Shown here piece after piece: positions 1-9,565 of a stretch of DNA of 64,000 nt. Under the pieces are notes generated by a model. It was not told where the DNA came from and searched no databases. It saw only the letters and a list, made by a program, of their open reading frames with translations. Numbering within the stretch: the stretch's first letter is position 1; the number at the start of each line of letters is the position of its first letter. Location: the NCBI RefSeq assembly GCF_014650555.1, contig NZ_BMVE01000004.1, positions 62,001 through 126,000 on the forward strand, written 5' to 3'. Made by a program: the position numbers and the translations under genes. The DNA comes from Streptomyces goshikiensis (GTDB taxonomy: Bacteria; Actinomycetota; Actinomycetes; Streptomycetales; Streptomycetaceae).

Positions 1-24
1 CCCCGACCGGGAAACCGGCCGGGG
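1..24. terminator. hairpin at window edge
   Basis: A 10-bp stem with one mismatch (CCCCGACCGG / CCGGCCGGGG) and a GAAA loop. It is probably a factor-independent terminator of a gene left of the window or a second one for the hydrolase at 81-872. Confidence 0.6.
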
Positions 25-50
25 CCTTCTGCGTTGCTCCGTCTCACCTT

Positions 51-73
51 CCGTCCCGGTCACTCCGGGACGG
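51..73 (-). terminator. terminator of the alpha/beta hydrolase gene
   Basis: Perfect 9-bp inverted repeat CCGTCCCGG / CCGGGACGG around TCACT, 8 bases beyond the stop codon of the minus-strand hydrolase gene. Confidence 0.65.
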
Positions 74-80
74 GCCGTGA

Positions 81-872
81 TCAGGCGGCGTGCTGTGCCA
101 GGAAGTCGGTGATGAGCTTCTGCCATTCACCCGGGCGCTCCACCATGGGCAGGTGGCCGGTGGCGATCTCCACGAGCCGGGCGCCGGGGATGTTCTCGGC
201 GAGGTGGTGGTGCAGGCGCGGGGAGGCGAACCAGTCCTGGGTGGTGGAGACGACCAGGGTGGGCACCGCGATGTGGGCGAGGTCCTCGCGGACGTCGATC
301 CGGTCGACGAGTTCGGCGTGGTCGGGAGAGCCCTCGGCGATGCCGGCGGCGGTGTACGCCACGGCCTGCCGGAGCTGCTCGGGCGCCATAGCCCCCAGCG
401 CGTCGGCTCCCGTGGCCATCATGACCAGGAACTGGGCCAGGAGTTCCTGGTCCGTCTCGGCCAGCTTGCCCCAGATCGGTGCGGAGAGGGCGAGCCGGTT
501 GTCGGGGCGGGCGAAGGTCGCGGTCAGCACCAGCGCGGTGACGCGCTCGGGGTGGCGGGCCGCCGCGCGGATGGCGACCGGGCCGCCCAGGGAGTAGCCG
601 GAGACCGCGAAGGTCTCCAGGCCCTCGGCGACGGCGGCGGCGACGAGCTGGTCGGCCAGGTCGTCCAGCGACAGCGGGGCGGTGGACCGGGGGGTTCCGC
701 CGCTGCCGGGGTAGTCGACGCCGACGACCTTGTGGCCGGCGGCCAGGCCTTCGAGGATCGGGCCGTAGGTCTGGTCGACGCTGCTGCCGGCGCCGTGGGC
801 CAGGGCGAGACCGGGGCCGGAGCCCAGGACGGTGCGGGCGAAGGTGGCTTCGGGCAGGGGACGTGCGGACAT
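81..872 (-). CDS. alpha/beta hydrolase
   Basis: A 263-residue cytoplasmic alpha/beta-hydrolase-fold protein. The oxyanion motif HGAGSS is near residue 23, the nucleophile elbow SGYSLGG near residue 93 supplies the catalytic Ser, and the terminal ATGHLPMVERP supplies the catalytic His; an Asp in STTQDW is the likely acid. Length and motif order fit the esterase/non-haem peroxidase-like branch, but the substrate cannot be read. The ATG at 872 has AAGGAA upstream and the downstream frame is unbroken. An uninterrupted frame continues far upstream of 872, but that part is low-complexity repeat and overlaps another gene, so it is not coding. It probably forms its own transcription unit ending at the hairpin at 51-73. 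Confidence 0.85.
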   Translation of the reverse strand: MSARPLPEATFARTVLGSGPGLALAHGAGSSVDQTYGPILEGLAAGHKVVGVDYPGSGGTPRSTAPLSLDDLADQLVAAAVAEGLETFAVSGYSLGGPVAIRAAARHPERVTALVLTATFARPDNRLALSAPIWGKLAETDQELLAQFLVMMATGADALGAMAPEQLRQAVAYTAAGIAEGSPDHAELVDRIDVREDLAHIAVPTLVVSTTQDWFASPRLHHHLAENIPGARLVEIATGHLPMVERPGEWQKLITDFLAQHAA

Positions 873-1525
873 GGGTCTGGTTCCTTTTCTTGGAGGAGCG
901 AACGTCAGTGGGAGTTGCGGCGCCACGACCTGGAAGGAACGGATCCGCTCCTGGGGTGAGCGGGGTGGTTCCGGGGCCGGGCGGGAGTTGGTCGTGACCG
1001 GCGGGCTCGGCCGAAGCCGGGCGTGGCGGCGGGGTTGGCCAGGGGCCCGGCGGGTTCTGGCGGGCCCAGCCGGGTTGGCCAGGCCCGGGGTTCGGCCAAC
1101 CCGGCTGGGTCGGGCGGGTCCGGCGCGGCTGGGCGGGAGCCGGTCGGCGCCGGTGGGGCCCACGGGCCCGGCGCGGCCGGTCGAAAGCCGGTCGGCGTCG
1201 GTCGGGACTGACGGGACCGACAGGACCGACGGAGCTGGCGCGGCCGGTCGGGACCGGTTGGGGCCGGTTGGGGCCGGTGGGGCCGGCGCGGCCGGTCGGG
1301 ACCGGTCGGGGCCGGTGGGTGCTGGTGGGTGCTGGTGGGTGCTGGTGGGTGCTGGTGGGTGCCGGTGGGGCCGGTCGGGACCGAGGGGACCGACGGAGCC
1401 GGCCGGGATCGGTCGGGACCGGTGGGGACCGGCGCGGCCGGGCGGAAACCAGTCGGAACCGACGAGACCGACGGAGCCGACGGAGCCAGCCGGGCCGGTC
1501 GGCCCTCGCGGGACCGGGCGCGGGG
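873..1525. repeat. 650-bp intergenic block of degenerate 10-bp repeats
   Basis: No believable gene lies here. The block is built of degenerate decamers of the type GGTCGGGACC / GGTGGGGCCG. Positions 1321-1360 hold four exact copies of GCTGGTGGGT, preceded by a partial copy and followed by a variant. Runs of GGTGGG could form G-quadruplexes on the plus strand. Frames remain open across it on several strands only because stop codons are rare in such sequence. It lies directly downstream of the oxidoreductase stop codon (minus strand) and upstream of the hydrolase start, so the hydrolase promoter must lie near its 870-950 end. Confidence 0.85.
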
Positions 1526-2428
1526 TCAGGGGAGCAGGACGGCCTTGCCTCGGCCCAGGCGGGCTTCCAGGTCCGCGTGGGCCCGTGCGGCCTCGGCCAG
1601 GGGGTAGCTGCGCCAGACCGGTACGGCGAGGCTTCCGTCGGCGGCCAGTCGCGCCAGCTCCGGGAGGGACCGGCCTTCCTCGCCGGTGCCCGCGCTGAAG
1701 CGCACGCCGTGCCGCGCGGCGGCCATGTCGGCGATGGTCGTCACCCGGGCGGCGTCGCCGGTCAGGGCGACGGACTCGGCGAGCACGCCGGCGCCGGAGG
1801 CGTCGAAGACGAAGTCCACCCCGCCCGGGGCGGCGGCCTTCACCCGCTCCGCCCAGCCGTCGCCGTAGCGGACCGCGGTGGCGCCGAGGCGGTCCACCTG
1901 CTCCAGGTCCCGCTCGGCGGCGGTGCCGATGACGGTGACGCCCCGGGCGACGGCCAGCTGCACCGCGACGACGCCCACGCCGCCGGCGGCGCCGTGGACG
2001 AGCAGCGTCTGCCCCGCCCCCACGCCCAGCTGGGCCAGGACGCGGAACGCGGTCTGCCCGACCGTGACCAGCGAGGCGGCGGTCTCCCACGACAGGGCCG
2101 CGGGCTTGGCCACGGGCAGGTCGAGGAGGGCGTACTCGCTGTAGCTGCCGCCCGCGGTGGCGCCGAGGACCTCGTCGCCCACGGCCGCGTCGGCGCCCTC
2201 GCCGACCGCGTCGACGACACCGGCCGCGTCCAGGCCCGGGATCACGGGGAAACGGGCCGGGATGACATCGGCCATCAGCCCGGAGCGGATCTTCATGTCG
2301 AGCGGGTTCACCGAGGCGGCCTTGACCTTGATCCGGACCTGGCCGGGGCCCGGCTCGGGCGGGGTGACCTCCGACAGCCGCAACACCTCGGGGCCGCCGT
2401 ACTCGGAGAAAGCGATCGCAGTGGACAT
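1526..2428 (-). CDS. NADP-dependent quinone oxidoreductase (MDR family)
   Basis: A 300-residue medium-chain dehydrogenase/reductase of the zinc-free quinone oxidoreductase branch. The N-terminal GroES-like domain opens with FSEYGGPEVL. The Rossmann domain carries the NADPH motif GAAGGVG near residue 150, followed by VIGTA. The zinc-ligand GHE motif of alcohol dehydrogenases is absent. The ATG at 2428 begins the conserved STAIAFSEYGGPE; upstream in-frame codons are in the promoter region. It diverges from the TetR gene at 2587 across a region with three copies of one palindrome, so it is very probably the regulator's target. The likely role is two-electron reduction of a quinone or reactive enone, with substrate unknown. 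Confidence 0.9.
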   Translation of the reverse strand: MSTAIAFSEYGGPEVLRLSEVTPPEPGPGQVRIKVKAASVNPLDMKIRSGLMADVIPARFPVIPGLDAAGVVDAVGEGADAAVGDEVLGATAGGSYSEYALLDLPVAKPAALSWETAASLVTVGQTAFRVLAQLGVGAGQTLLVHGAAGGVGVVAVQLAVARGVTVIGTAAERDLEQVDRLGATAVRYGDGWAERVKAAAPGGVDFVFDASGAGVLAESVALTGDAARVTTIADMAAARHGVRFSAGTGEEGRSLPELARLAADGSLAVPVWRSYPLAEAARAHADLEARLGRGKAVLLP

Positions 2429-2467
2429 CAGGAACTCCCGGAAAGAGGGGAAGCCGCACACACCCTG

Positions 2468-2566
2468 AATCATTCGGTGCGTGTGATTGCCATTCCTGTG
2501 TATCACACGTTGAGTATGATTCGCGAAGGCTGGCCGGCATGACACAGATCACACGGCACGTATGAT
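2468..2566. promoter_or_regulatory. three operators between oxidoreductase and TetR genes
   Basis: Three palindromes share a 7-5-7 layout. 2469-2487 is ATCATTC-GGTGC-GTGTGAT, 2502-2520 is ATCACAC-GTTGA-GTATGAT, and 2548-2566 is ATCACAC-GGCAC-GTATGAT. Starts are 33 and 46 bp apart. Size and symmetry fit TetR-dimer sites, and the last lies about 20 bp before the TetR start codon, which fits autorepression. Assignment to this TetR protein is inference. Confidence 0.8.
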
Positions 2567-2586
2567 TTTTAGGTAGGGTGTCGTTC

Positions 2587-3237
2587 ATGTCGTCGACCCC
2601 CGTCCACCGCCGCAAGCCGACCCCGAGCAATCCGCGGGTCCAGCGCACCCGCGCGCGGATCATCACCGTCGCGCGCGAACTGCTGCCCGAGGTCGGCCCG
2701 GCAGGGCTGACGTACGCACTGCTGGCCGAGCGGGCCGGCGTCACCCGCCAGACCGTCTACCGGCACTGGCACAACCGCGCCGCCCTGCTCTCGGACCTCA
2801 TCCTCGAAGGCCCCGACCTCGGCAACTACCCCGAGCCAGGCCCCGATGTGCGCACCGTGGCCACCGCCTGGCTGAAGAGCATGCGCGACGGCATGAACGC
2901 CCCCGCCGTCCGCCCCGCCGTCCTCGCCGTCACCGCCCAGGCCGACCACGACCCCGACAGCGCGCAGGCCCTCGTCCGCATCGTCGAGGACCGTCACGCC
3001 GCCTTCAACGGGATGCTGGAACCCGCCGGGGTGCGGGTCAGCGCCGAGGAGTACACCCTGCTGTACGGGCCGGTCGTCGCCCGGCTCTTCTTCGACCGCG
3101 CCCAGGCCACCGACGCCTTCATCGACGCCGTCGTCGCCCAGTGGCTCACGACCCTGCGACTCGAAGACGGCGACGGCGGCAACGGCGATGGCGACGGCGA
3201 CGGTCACGGCGTCCGCCCGGCGCGGGAGCGGCGCTAG
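2587..3237 (+). CDS. TetR family transcriptional regulator
   Basis: A 216-residue regulator. The N-terminal TetR helix-turn-helix spans roughly residues 15-60, ending in the typical recognition helix (VTRQTVYRHWHNRAALL). The C-terminal part is an all-helical ligand domain. The ATG at 2587 is preceded by AGGTAGGG with an 8-base spacer; a GTG at 2578 would place that ribosome site inside the gene, so ATG is preferred. It is divergent from the quinone oxidoreductase and probably represses both genes through the three shared palindromes until an electrophile or quinone binds. The C-terminus runs into a Gly/Asp repeat (GDGGNGDGDGDGHG) made of a hexameric DNA repeat. Confidence 0.9.
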   Translation: MSSTPVHRRKPTPSNPRVQRTRARIITVARELLPEVGPAGLTYALLAERAGVTRQTVYRHWHNRAALLSDLILEGPDLGNYPEPGPDVRTVATAWLKSMRDGMNAPAVRPAVLAVTAQADHDPDSAQALVRIVEDRHAAFNGMLEPAGVRVSAEEYTLLYGPVVARLFFDRAQATDAFIDAVVAQWLTTLRLEDGDGGNGDGDGDGHGVRPARERR

Positions 3238-3246
3238 GCTGCGCGC

Positions 3247-3645
3247 GTGCCCTCGTACTCGATCGGGCAGGCCGCGGGTCTGCTGGGCGTGAGCCCCGAA
3301 ACCGTCCGCCGCTGGGCCGACGCCGGGCGGCTGCCCGTGCGGCGCGTCGCCGAGGGGGCCCGGGCCGTGGACGGCGTGGTGCTCGCCGCCTTCGCGAAGG
3401 AGCGGGCGGCCGGGCTGCACCCGGTGCCGGAAACCGCCGCCGCCACCTCGGTGCGCAACGCCTTCGCCGGGATCGTCACCTCGGTCCGGCTCGACGACGT
3501 GGCCGCCCAGGTGGAGGTCCAGTCGGGCCCGCACCGCGTGGTGTCGGTGGTGACGCGGGAGTCGGTGGAGGAACTCGGCATCGCGGTCGGGGTCAGCGTC
3601 ACGGCCCGCGTGAAGTCCACGGAGGTCCACATCGACGTCCCGTGA
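3247..3645 (+). CDS. HTH and TOBE domain molybdate-binding-type protein
   Basis: A 132-residue protein in two parts. An N-terminal MerR/excisionase-like helix-turn-helix (YSIGQAAGLLGVSPETVRRW) covers about residues 4-45. A C-terminal TOBE (Mop) domain of about 65 residues begins at SVRNAFAGIV and ends in VKSTEVHIDVP. TOBE domains bind molybdate or tungstate oxyanions, so the protein is probably a molybdate-responsive regulator or a DNA-tethered molbindin. The GTG start at 3247 lies 9 bp after the TetR stop. Its place beside PucR and xanthine dehydrogenase genes supports a link to molybdoenzyme supply. The TOBE domain resembles both domains of the molbindin at 9613-10032. Confidence 0.85.
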   Translation: MPSYSIGQAAGLLGVSPETVRRWADAGRLPVRRVAEGARAVDGVVLAAFAKERAAGLHPVPETAAATSVRNAFAGIVTSVRLDDVAAQVEVQSGPHRVVSVVTRESVEELGIAVGVSVTARVKSTEVHIDVP

Positions 3646-3693
3646 CGCCGCTGCGGCCGCGTGACGCGTCGATCGGCGACCCGGCCGGCCGGG

Positions 3694-5181
3694 TCAGAGG
3701 CAGCGCAGCGCCGCGTACAGGTCCAGCTTGTGGTCCAGCCGCGACAGGTCACGGCCCGTCAGGGTCTCCACCCGCTCGATCCGGTAGTGCACGGTGTTCA
3801 CGTGCAGGTGCAGCGCCTCCGCCGTGCGCGTCCAGGAGCAGTTGTTGGCGAGGAACACCTCCAGGGTCTCCCGCAGCATCCCCTCCCCGAGCGCGCCCAG
3901 CGTCCGGGTCCCGAACACCGACCGGACCTCCCGCGGTACCCCGGCCAGCAGTTCCGCGAGGGTGTCCAGCTGCTCGACCCCGCGCACCGGAGCCTCCGGG
4001 CCGGCCGCCGCCAGCGCGAACCGGGCCTGGCCGAGCGAGGCCCGCAGCCCCTGCGCCCCGGAGGCCGACGAGCCCACGCCCAGCCGCAGCGCGGTGTCCG
4101 CCCCCGCGTCCGGGGCCGACGCGTCCGGCACCGCCGCGCCGCACGCCTGGAGCAGCGGCCAGACCGAGCGGAGCCGGCCCGTCACATCGCCGTCCGCGCC
4201 GGGGTCCTCGTACAGCACCGCCGCCGAGTCCCCCACGGCGTACCGGGCCGCCTCCCCCAGGTGCCCCAGCGCCTCCGCGAGGGCGTCGCCCGAGGTGGCG
4301 ACCAGCACCCGGTACGGCCCGCCCGCGGGCAGCCCGGCCGCGCCGAGGGCCTCCTCCAGCACCCCCGGATCCGCCGGGCCGTCCCCCGACAGCACCCCGA
4401 TCAGCTCCTGCCCCGCCGCGCGCCCGGCGGCCACCCGGCGCGCCTGCCCGTCGCGGTACTGGGCGAACACCTCGGCGATCTCGTGGAGCACCCGCGGCGG
4501 GGCCGCGTCCGCGTCGGGCACGTACAGGTGCCAGGCGTCGTACGGCGAGCTCTCGGCCTCGACGCGCAGCGTGACCCCGCCGCGCACCGAGCCGGGCCGC
4601 CGCGCCGGGACGGCCGGGGCGGAGGGCGTACGTGCCACCGTGCGGCCGGTCGCGGTGAGCAGGTAGCAGGCCACGGGCCCCAGGTGCGCGCAGGCGCGGT
4701 CGAGCAGCTCGGCCGGGCCGGCCCCGCCCTCCAGCAGCCCGCTCAGCTCGCCGCGCACGTTCTCGGGGAGGGCGAACAGCCGGGTCGGGCGGCGGCTCAG
4801 GTCGCCCCACTGGCGCAGGTACACCGCCTCGGTCACCGCGCGGAAGCTGGTCCGCGCGGGCACGGCCACCAGCGGCACCCGGTGGGCCCGGCAGGCCGCG
4901 ACCAGCTCGTCGGGGACCTTGCCGTGGGTCTCCTCGCCGGCCAGCAGCGCGGTCGCCCCGGCCGCGGCGAGCGCGGAGACGAACCGGTCCGCCTTCGCGA
5001 GATCGCCCGCCGTCCACCACACCAGTCCGCTCAGGACGAGCTCCCCGGGCCCCAGGAACCGGCCCGGCTCCTCCAGGTCGGTGGCCGTGACGCCGTTGAC
5101 CTCTTGGCCGAGAAGGTCCTCGTCGCCCCAGAGCAGGGTGAGGCCGAGGCTGTCGGACTGGAGCAGGTCGAGGACATGCAT
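3694..5181 (-). CDS. PucR family transcriptional regulator
   Basis: A 495-residue regulator. The N-terminal PucR ligand domain begins [14 protein letters not shown] and continues through [22 protein letters not shown] middle GGDEF-like region follows, and the C-terminal PucR-type helix-turn-helix carries the signature [20 protein letters not shown] then [14 protein letters not shown]. Family members commonly activate purine-catabolism genes. It diverges from the xanthine dehydrogenase genes starting at 5407, the expected target. The ATG at 5181 begins the conserved N-terminus; more upstream codons read through the intergenic region. Effector identity is inferred only from the neighbour. Confidence 0.93.
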   Translation of the reverse strand: MHVLDLLQSDSLGLTLLWGDEDLLGQEVNGVTATDLEEPGRFLGPGELVLSGLVWWTAGDLAKADRFVSALAAAGATALLAGEETHGKVPDELVAACRAHRVPLVAVPARTSFRAVTEAVYLRQWGDLSRRPTRLFALPENVRGELSGLLEGGAGPAELLDRACAHLGPVACYLLTATGRTVARTPSAPAVPARRPGSVRGGVTLRVEAESSPYDAWHLYVPDADAAPPRVLHEIAEVFAQYRDGQARRVAAGRAAGQELIGVLSGDGPADPGVLEEALGAAGLPAGGPYRVLVATSGDALAEALGHLGEAARYAVGDSAAVLYEDPGADGDVTGRLRSVWPLLQACGAAVPDASAPDAGADTALRLGVGSSASGAQGLRASLGQARFALAAAGPEAPVRGVEQLDTLAELLAGVPREVRSVFGTRTLGALGEGMLRETLEVFLANNCSWTRTAEALHLHVNTVHYRIERVETLTGRDLSRLDHKLDLYAALRCL

Positions 5182-5213
5182 GGCAGGGACTCCTTGCGGT
5201 GGGCGCGACCCAC

Positions 5214-5228
5214 ATTCGCCAGGTGAAT
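5214..5228. promoter_or_regulatory. candidate PucR operator
   Basis: A near-perfect 15-bp palindrome, ATTCGCC-A-GGTGAAT (6 of 7 arm positions pair), lies 33 bp upstream of the pucR-type start codon in the 225-bp divergent region before the xanthine dehydrogenase genes. The assignment is positional. Confidence 0.35.
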
Positions 5229-5406
5229 ACGAGAACGCCCATCGTAAATGCAAGGGCAAGGCCTGAGAGGGGCTCCTGGTTGATCGTCCAGGGCGGACCC
5301 TCCGGAGCCGGCCTCTTTCCGTGTCCGGCCACAGTCGTCCCGGCCCCCTCCGCGTTGCTTCACTGGCTGAAACGGCCGGCGGACAACCACGGAAAGGCGG
5401 AGCGCG

Positions 5407-6234
5407 TTGGATCTCAACACGGTGCTCGACGTACGCGACGCGCGCCGCCGCGAACCCTGGCGCCCCGGCGACGCCTGGCTCGGCGGCGGCACGTACCTCT
5501 TCTCCGAGCCGCAGCCGCACATCCGCCGCCTGGTCGACCTGTCCCGGATGGGCTGGCCGCCCCTGGCCTGGCAGCCCGACGGCTCCCTCGACATCGCCGC
5601 CACCTGCACCATCACCGAGCTGTCCCGGTTCGGCCGGACGCTGCCGGCCACCGCCGCCCCGCTCGTCGAGCAGTGCTGCCGGGCCTTCCTGGCCAGCTTC
5701 AAGATCTGGAACATGGCCACCGTCGGCGGCAACCTCTGCAACGGCCTCCCCGCCGGCCCGATGATCTCGCTCACCGCCGGCCTGGACGGCAGCTGCCTGC
5801 TCCAGGGCCAGGACGGCGCCACCCGCCGGCTCCCCGTCACCGACTTCGTCCTCGGCGCGGGCGTCAAGGACCTGCGCGAGGGCGAGCTGCTCCGCTCGGT
5901 CCGGGTCCCCGCCCGCGCGCTGGCGTGCCGTACGGCCTTCCGGCAGGCCTCGCTCTACGGGCTCGGGCGCTCCGGCGCGCTGGTCATCGGCACCTGCGAC
6001 CCCCAGGACGGCTCGTTCTCGCTGACCGTCTCCGCCGCCACGACCCGCCCCTTCCGCCTCTGGTTCGCCCTGCCGCCCACCGCCGCCGAACTGCGGGCGG
6101 CGATCGACGACACCGTCCGGCCCGACGAATGGTTCGACGACATCCACGGCCTGCCCGCCTGGCGGCGCCACATGGCGCTGCTCCTGGCCGAGGAGATCCG
6201 CCGCGAACTCACGCTGGAGGAGGTTTCCCGATGA
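5407..6234 (+). CDS. xanthine dehydrogenase family, FAD-binding subunit
   Basis: A 275-residue flavin subunit of the molybdenum hydroxylase family. The FAD-binding signature occurs as WLGGGTYL near residue 25 and [16 protein letters not shown] near residue 103. In the complex it passes electrons from the iron-sulfur clusters to NAD or another acceptor. The start is a TTG at 5407 preceded by AAGGCGGAG, giving the expected N-terminus; no better ATG or GTG is available. Its stop overlaps the next start (ATGA at 6231-6234), so the two are translationally coupled. At 275 residues it is near the usual length of stand-alone flavin subunits. Confidence 0.9.
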   Translation: MDLNTVLDVRDARRREPWRPGDAWLGGGTYLFSEPQPHIRRLVDLSRMGWPPLAWQPDGSLDIAATCTITELSRFGRTLPATAAPLVEQCCRAFLASFKIWNMATVGGNLCNGLPAGPMISLTAGLDGSCLLQGQDGATRRLPVTDFVLGAGVKDLREGELLRSVRVPARALACRTAFRQASLYGLGRSGALVIGTCDPQDGSFSLTVSAATTRPFRLWFALPPTAAELRAAIDDTVRPDEWFDDIHGLPAWRRHMALLLAEEIRRELTLEEVSR

Positions 6235-9038
6235 GCTACGAGATCGAGATCAACAAGGAGCGCTTCGACACCGAGCCCCGGGCCGGCCAGTGCCTGCGGA
6301 CCTATCTGCGCGAGCGCGGCTGGTTCGGTGTGAAGAAGGGCTGCGACCAGGGCGACTGCGGCGCCTGCACCGTCCACGTCGACGGGCAGCCGGTGCACAG
6401 CTGCCTCTACCCGGCCGTCCGGGCCGAGGGCCGCTCGGTGACCACCGTCGAGGGACTCGCCGCGGCGGGCGGCGAGCTCCACCCCGCCCAGCGGCAGTTC
6501 CTCGACGCCCAGGGCTTCCAGTGCGGCTTCTGCACGGCCGGCTTCCTGATGACCACGGCCGCCCTCCAGGCGGAGCGGGGCACCGCCCACGACGACGGCA
6601 AGCTCGACGACCTCCCGCGCGCCTTCAAGGGCAACATCTGCCGCTGTACGGGCTACCGCGCCATCGAGGACGCCGTGCGCGGGGTCAGGCACACCGAGCT
6701 GCCCGAGGCCGGCCAGGCCGTCGGCCGCTCCCTGGGCGCCCCGGCCGGGCCGCTGGTCGTCACCGGCACCGCCCGCTACACCTTCGACGTCGAGGTGCCC
6801 GGGCTGCTCCACATGAAGCTGCTGCGCTCCCCGCACCCGCACGCCCGCATCGTCGGCATCGACACCCGCGAAGCCCTCCGGGTCCCCGGGGTGCACGCCG
6901 TCCTCACCCACCACGACGCCCCCGACCGGCTGTACTCCTCGGCGCGCCACGAGCACCCCACCGAGGACCCGATGGACACCCGGGTCCTGGACGACGTGGT
7001 GCGCTTCGTCGGCCAGCGCGTGGCGGCCGTCGTCGCCGACAGCGAGCAGGCCGCCGAGGAGGGCTGCCGGCGCGTGGTCGTCACGTACGAGGAACTCCCG
7101 TACGTCATCGACCCGGAGGAGGCGATGCTGCCGGGCGCCCCCGTCCTGCACCCCAAGGGCCCCGAATCGGGGATCTTCCGCGCCGAGAACAACGTGTGCG
7201 GCGAGGTCCACCACACGCTCGGCGACATGGAGAAGGGGTACGCGGAGGCGGACGTCGTTCACGAGGAGACCTTCCAGACGCAGCGCGTGCAGCACGCCAG
7301 CCTGGAGACCCACGGCAGCGTCGCGTACTTCGAGCCCAAGGAGGCGGGCGACGGCGAGCGCATCACCGTCCGCTCCTCCACCCAGGCGCCGTTCCTGACC
7401 CGGCGGGCGCTGTGCGCCCTCTACGACCTGGGCGAGGACGAGGTGCGCGTGGTCGCGGGCCGCGTGGGCGGCGGGTTCGGCGGCAAGCAGGAGATGCTCA
7501 CCGAGGACATCGTGGTCCTCGCCGCCCTGAAGCTGCGGCGCCCGGTGAAACTCGAATTCACCCGCGCGGAGCAGTTCTACGGCGCCACCACCCGCCACCC
7601 CTTCAAGATCACCGTCAAGATCGGCGCCAAGGCCGACGGCACCCTCACCGCGCTGCGCATCCGCGTGCTCTCCAACACCGGCGCCTACGGCAACCACGGC
7701 CCGGCCGTGATGTTCCACAGCGTGGGCGAGTCCTTCGCCGTCTACAAGGCGCCGAACAAGGAGGTGGAGGCGTACTCCGTCTACACCAACGGCGTGCCGG
7801 CGGGCGCCTTCCGCGGCTACGGCCTGGGCCAGGTCCTCTTCGCCCTCGAATCGGTGATGGACGAGCTCGCCGTCAGGCTCGGCATGGACCCGCTCGTCCT
7901 GCGCGAGAAGAACGTCATCGGCGCCGGCGACCACCTGGTGACCCCGATCGGTCACGAGGAGGACCTGTTCATCGCCTCGTACGGGATGAAGCAGTGCATG
8001 GACGTCGTCCGCAAGGCCATCGCCGAGGACCGCAGCCACGAGGACGTCCCCGAGGGCTGGCTCACCGGCACGGGAGCGGCCGTCGCCATGATCGCGACCG
8101 GACCGCCGGGCGGCCACTTCGCCGACGCCCGGGTCAGCCTGCTGCGCGACGGCACGTACGACATCGCGGTCGGCACGGCCGAGTTCGGCAACGGCACCAC
8201 CACCGTCCACAAACAGATCACCGCGGGCGCGCTGAACACCACGGTCGACCGGATCGCGGTCCGCCAGTCCGACACGGACGTGGTCCGCCACGACACCGGC
8301 GCCTTCGGCTCGGCCGGCACGGTGGTGGCGGGCAAGGCCGTGATGCTGGCGGCGAACTCCCTCGCCGAGCGGCTGCGGACCTTCGCGGCCCGGCACACAG
8401 GCGTCGCCCGGCACCTGTGCGAGCCGGGGGCCGAGGCCTTCGACTGCGCGGGCCGGACCGTCACCCTGAAGGAGCTCTACGAGGCCGCGTACGAGAGGAA
8501 CGCGCTCGACGAGATCGCCGCGGACGGCCACTGGGGCGGCTCCCCCCGCTCGGTCGCCTTCAACGCGCAGTGGTTCCGGCTGGCGGTCGACCCGGACACC
8601 GGCGAGATGAGGATCCTGCGCAGCGTGCACGCGGCGGATGCCGGCAAGGTCATGAACCCGATGCAGTGCCGGGGCCAGGTGGAGGGCGGCGTGGCCCAGG
8701 CGCTGGGCGCGACCCTGTTCGAGACGGTACGGGTGGACGAGCGCGGGGAGGTCACCACGGCCGCGTTCCGCCGCTACCGGCTGCCGCAGTACGCGGACGT
8801 CCCGCGCACCGAGGTCCACTTCATGGAGACCTCGGACGCGATCGGCCCGCTCGGCGCCAAGTCCATGAGCGAGAGCCCCTTCAACCCGGTGGCCCCGGCC
8901 TTCGCGAACGCCCTCCGGGACGCGACGGGGATCCGCTTCACGGAGCTGCCGGTGACGCGTGACGTGGTGTGGCAGCGGATCGCGCGGGAACGGTCGGGGG
9001 AACGCCCGCCGGATCTGCCAGGCACAGGCGGGCAATAG
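6231..9038 (+). CDS. xanthine dehydrogenase family, fused 2Fe-2S and molybdopterin subunits
   Basis: A 935-residue fusion. Residues 1-165 are the iron-sulfur module: the plant-type 2Fe-2S cluster uses Cys38, Cys43, Cys46 and about Cys58 ([13 protein letters not shown]), and the second cluster uses CGFC and CRC of the NICRCTGYR motif. A linker with AVGRSLGAP leads to the molybdopterin large subunit, with [22 protein letters not shown] and the C-terminal [17 protein letters not shown] segment positioned for the active-site Glu region. The two modules are often separate genes. Overlap with the FAD gene and the divergent PucR regulator suggest purine oxidation, but hydroxylation of another N-heterocycle or aldehyde is possible. 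Confidence 0.92.
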   Translation: MSYEIEINKERFDTEPRAGQCLRTYLRERGWFGVKKGCDQGDCGACTVHVDGQPVHSCLYPAVRAEGRSVTTVEGLAAAGGELHPAQRQFLDAQGFQCGFCTAGFLMTTAALQAERGTAHDDGKLDDLPRAFKGNICRCTGYRAIEDAVRGVRHTELPEAGQAVGRSLGAPAGPLVVTGTARYTFDVEVPGLLHMKLLRSPHPHARIVGIDTREALRVPGVHAVLTHHDAPDRLYSSARHEHPTEDPMDTRVLDDVVRFVGQRVAAVVADSEQAAEEGCRRVVVTYEELPYVIDPEEAMLPGAPVLHPKGPESGIFRAENNVCGEVHHTLGDMEKGYAEADVVHEETFQTQRVQHASLETHGSVAYFEPKEAGDGERITVRSSTQAPFLTRRALCALYDLGEDEVRVVAGRVGGGFGGKQEMLTEDIVVLAALKLRRPVKLEFTRAEQFYGATTRHPFKITVKIGAKADGTLTALRIRVLSNTGAYGNHGPAVMFHSVGESFAVYKAPNKEVEAYSVYTNGVPAGAFRGYGLGQVLFALESVMDELAVRLGMDPLVLREKNVIGAGDHLVTPIGHEEDLFIASYGMKQCMDVVRKAIAEDRSHEDVPEGWLTGTGAAVAMIATGPPGGHFADARVSLLRDGTYDIAVGTAEFGNGTTTVHKQITAGALNTTVDRIAVRQSDTDVVRHDTGAFGSAGTVVAGKAVMLAANSLAERLRTFAARHTGVARHLCEPGAEAFDCAGRTVTLKELYEAAYERNALDEIAADGHWGGSPRSVAFNAQWFRLAVDPDTGEMRILRSVHAADAGKVMNPMQCRGQVEGGVAQALGATLFETVRVDERGEVTTAAFRRYRLPQYADVPRTEVHFMETSDAIGPLGAKSMSESPFNPVAPAFANALRDATGIRFTELPVTRDVVWQRIARERSGERPPDLPGTGGQ

Positions 9039-9091
9039 GCGCTCATCTGCGGCTCACAATGAGCCGCCGACCTTGCAGGTGAGGTTCCGGA

Positions 9092-9565
9092 ATGGGCGCT
9101 CCCGGGCATGACATCCCCATGGCCAAACTCATGCTCCACGGAGACCTGGACCACCCGGCGACCCTGAGCGCCGCGGACCTGCGGGAATGGGTACAGCACC
9201 GGGCCGAGGTCACGTTCGACTGCGCGACGAACGGCCCGCAGCACCACGTGTTCGAGGGCCCGCTGCTCCGCGACGTCGTCGCGCACGCGGGTCCGGCCTT
9301 CGACGCGCGCCGCCGCAAGGACCGCAGCCGGTTCTTGATCGCGGTCAGCGGCGGGGACGGCCACCACACGGTGCTGTCCTGGGCCGAGCTGGACGCCGAC
9401 TTCGGCAACAACCCGGTACTGCTGGCGACCCGCCTCGACGGGGAGGACCTCGACGAGGCGGGCTGTCAGCTGGTGGTCCCCACGGACCTGTGCGGGGCGC
9501 GCTACGTCAGCGCGGTCACGCACGTGTGGTTCGGCGCGCTGTCCCCGCCGAGCCTGGGCATGTGA
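9092..9565 (+). CDS. sulfite-oxidase-fold molybdopterin-binding protein
   Basis: A 157-residue protein corresponding to the oxidoreductase molybdopterin-binding domain alone. FDCATNGPQHHVFEGPLLRDV near residues 42-62 holds the Cys that ligates molybdenum in this family, and LVVPTDLCGARYVSAVTHVWF near the end matches the cofactor-contacting segment. It lacks the dimerisation domain and haem domain of true sulfite oxidases and has no signal peptide. The ATG at 9092 follows GAGG by 7 bases; ATG 9119 is an alternative. A small hairpin (9049-9055/9061-9067) separates it from xanthine dehydrogenase. Its substrate is unknown; the setting suggests a stand-alone molybdoenzyme or cofactor carrier. Confidence 0.75.
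   Translation: MGAPGHDIPMAKLMLHGDLDHPATLSAADLREWVQHRAEVTFDCATNGPQHHVFEGPLLRDVVAHAGPAFDARRRKDRSRFLIAVSGGDGHHTVLSWAELDADFGNNPVLLATRLDGEDLDEAGCQLVVPTDLCGARYVSAVTHVWFGALSPPSLGM

Noticed and set aside
832..2542. Large plus-strand frames rich in Gly, Arg and Pro over the repeat block
   Set aside because: They are by-products of the GC-rich decamers, have no ribosome site, and run antisense through the oxidoreductase gene.
81..2744. A single 887-codon open frame on the minus strand
   Set aside because: Only the 263-codon part to 872 shows protein-like sequence. The rest is repeat-derived Pro/Gly/Arg and overlaps the oxidoreductase gene out of frame.
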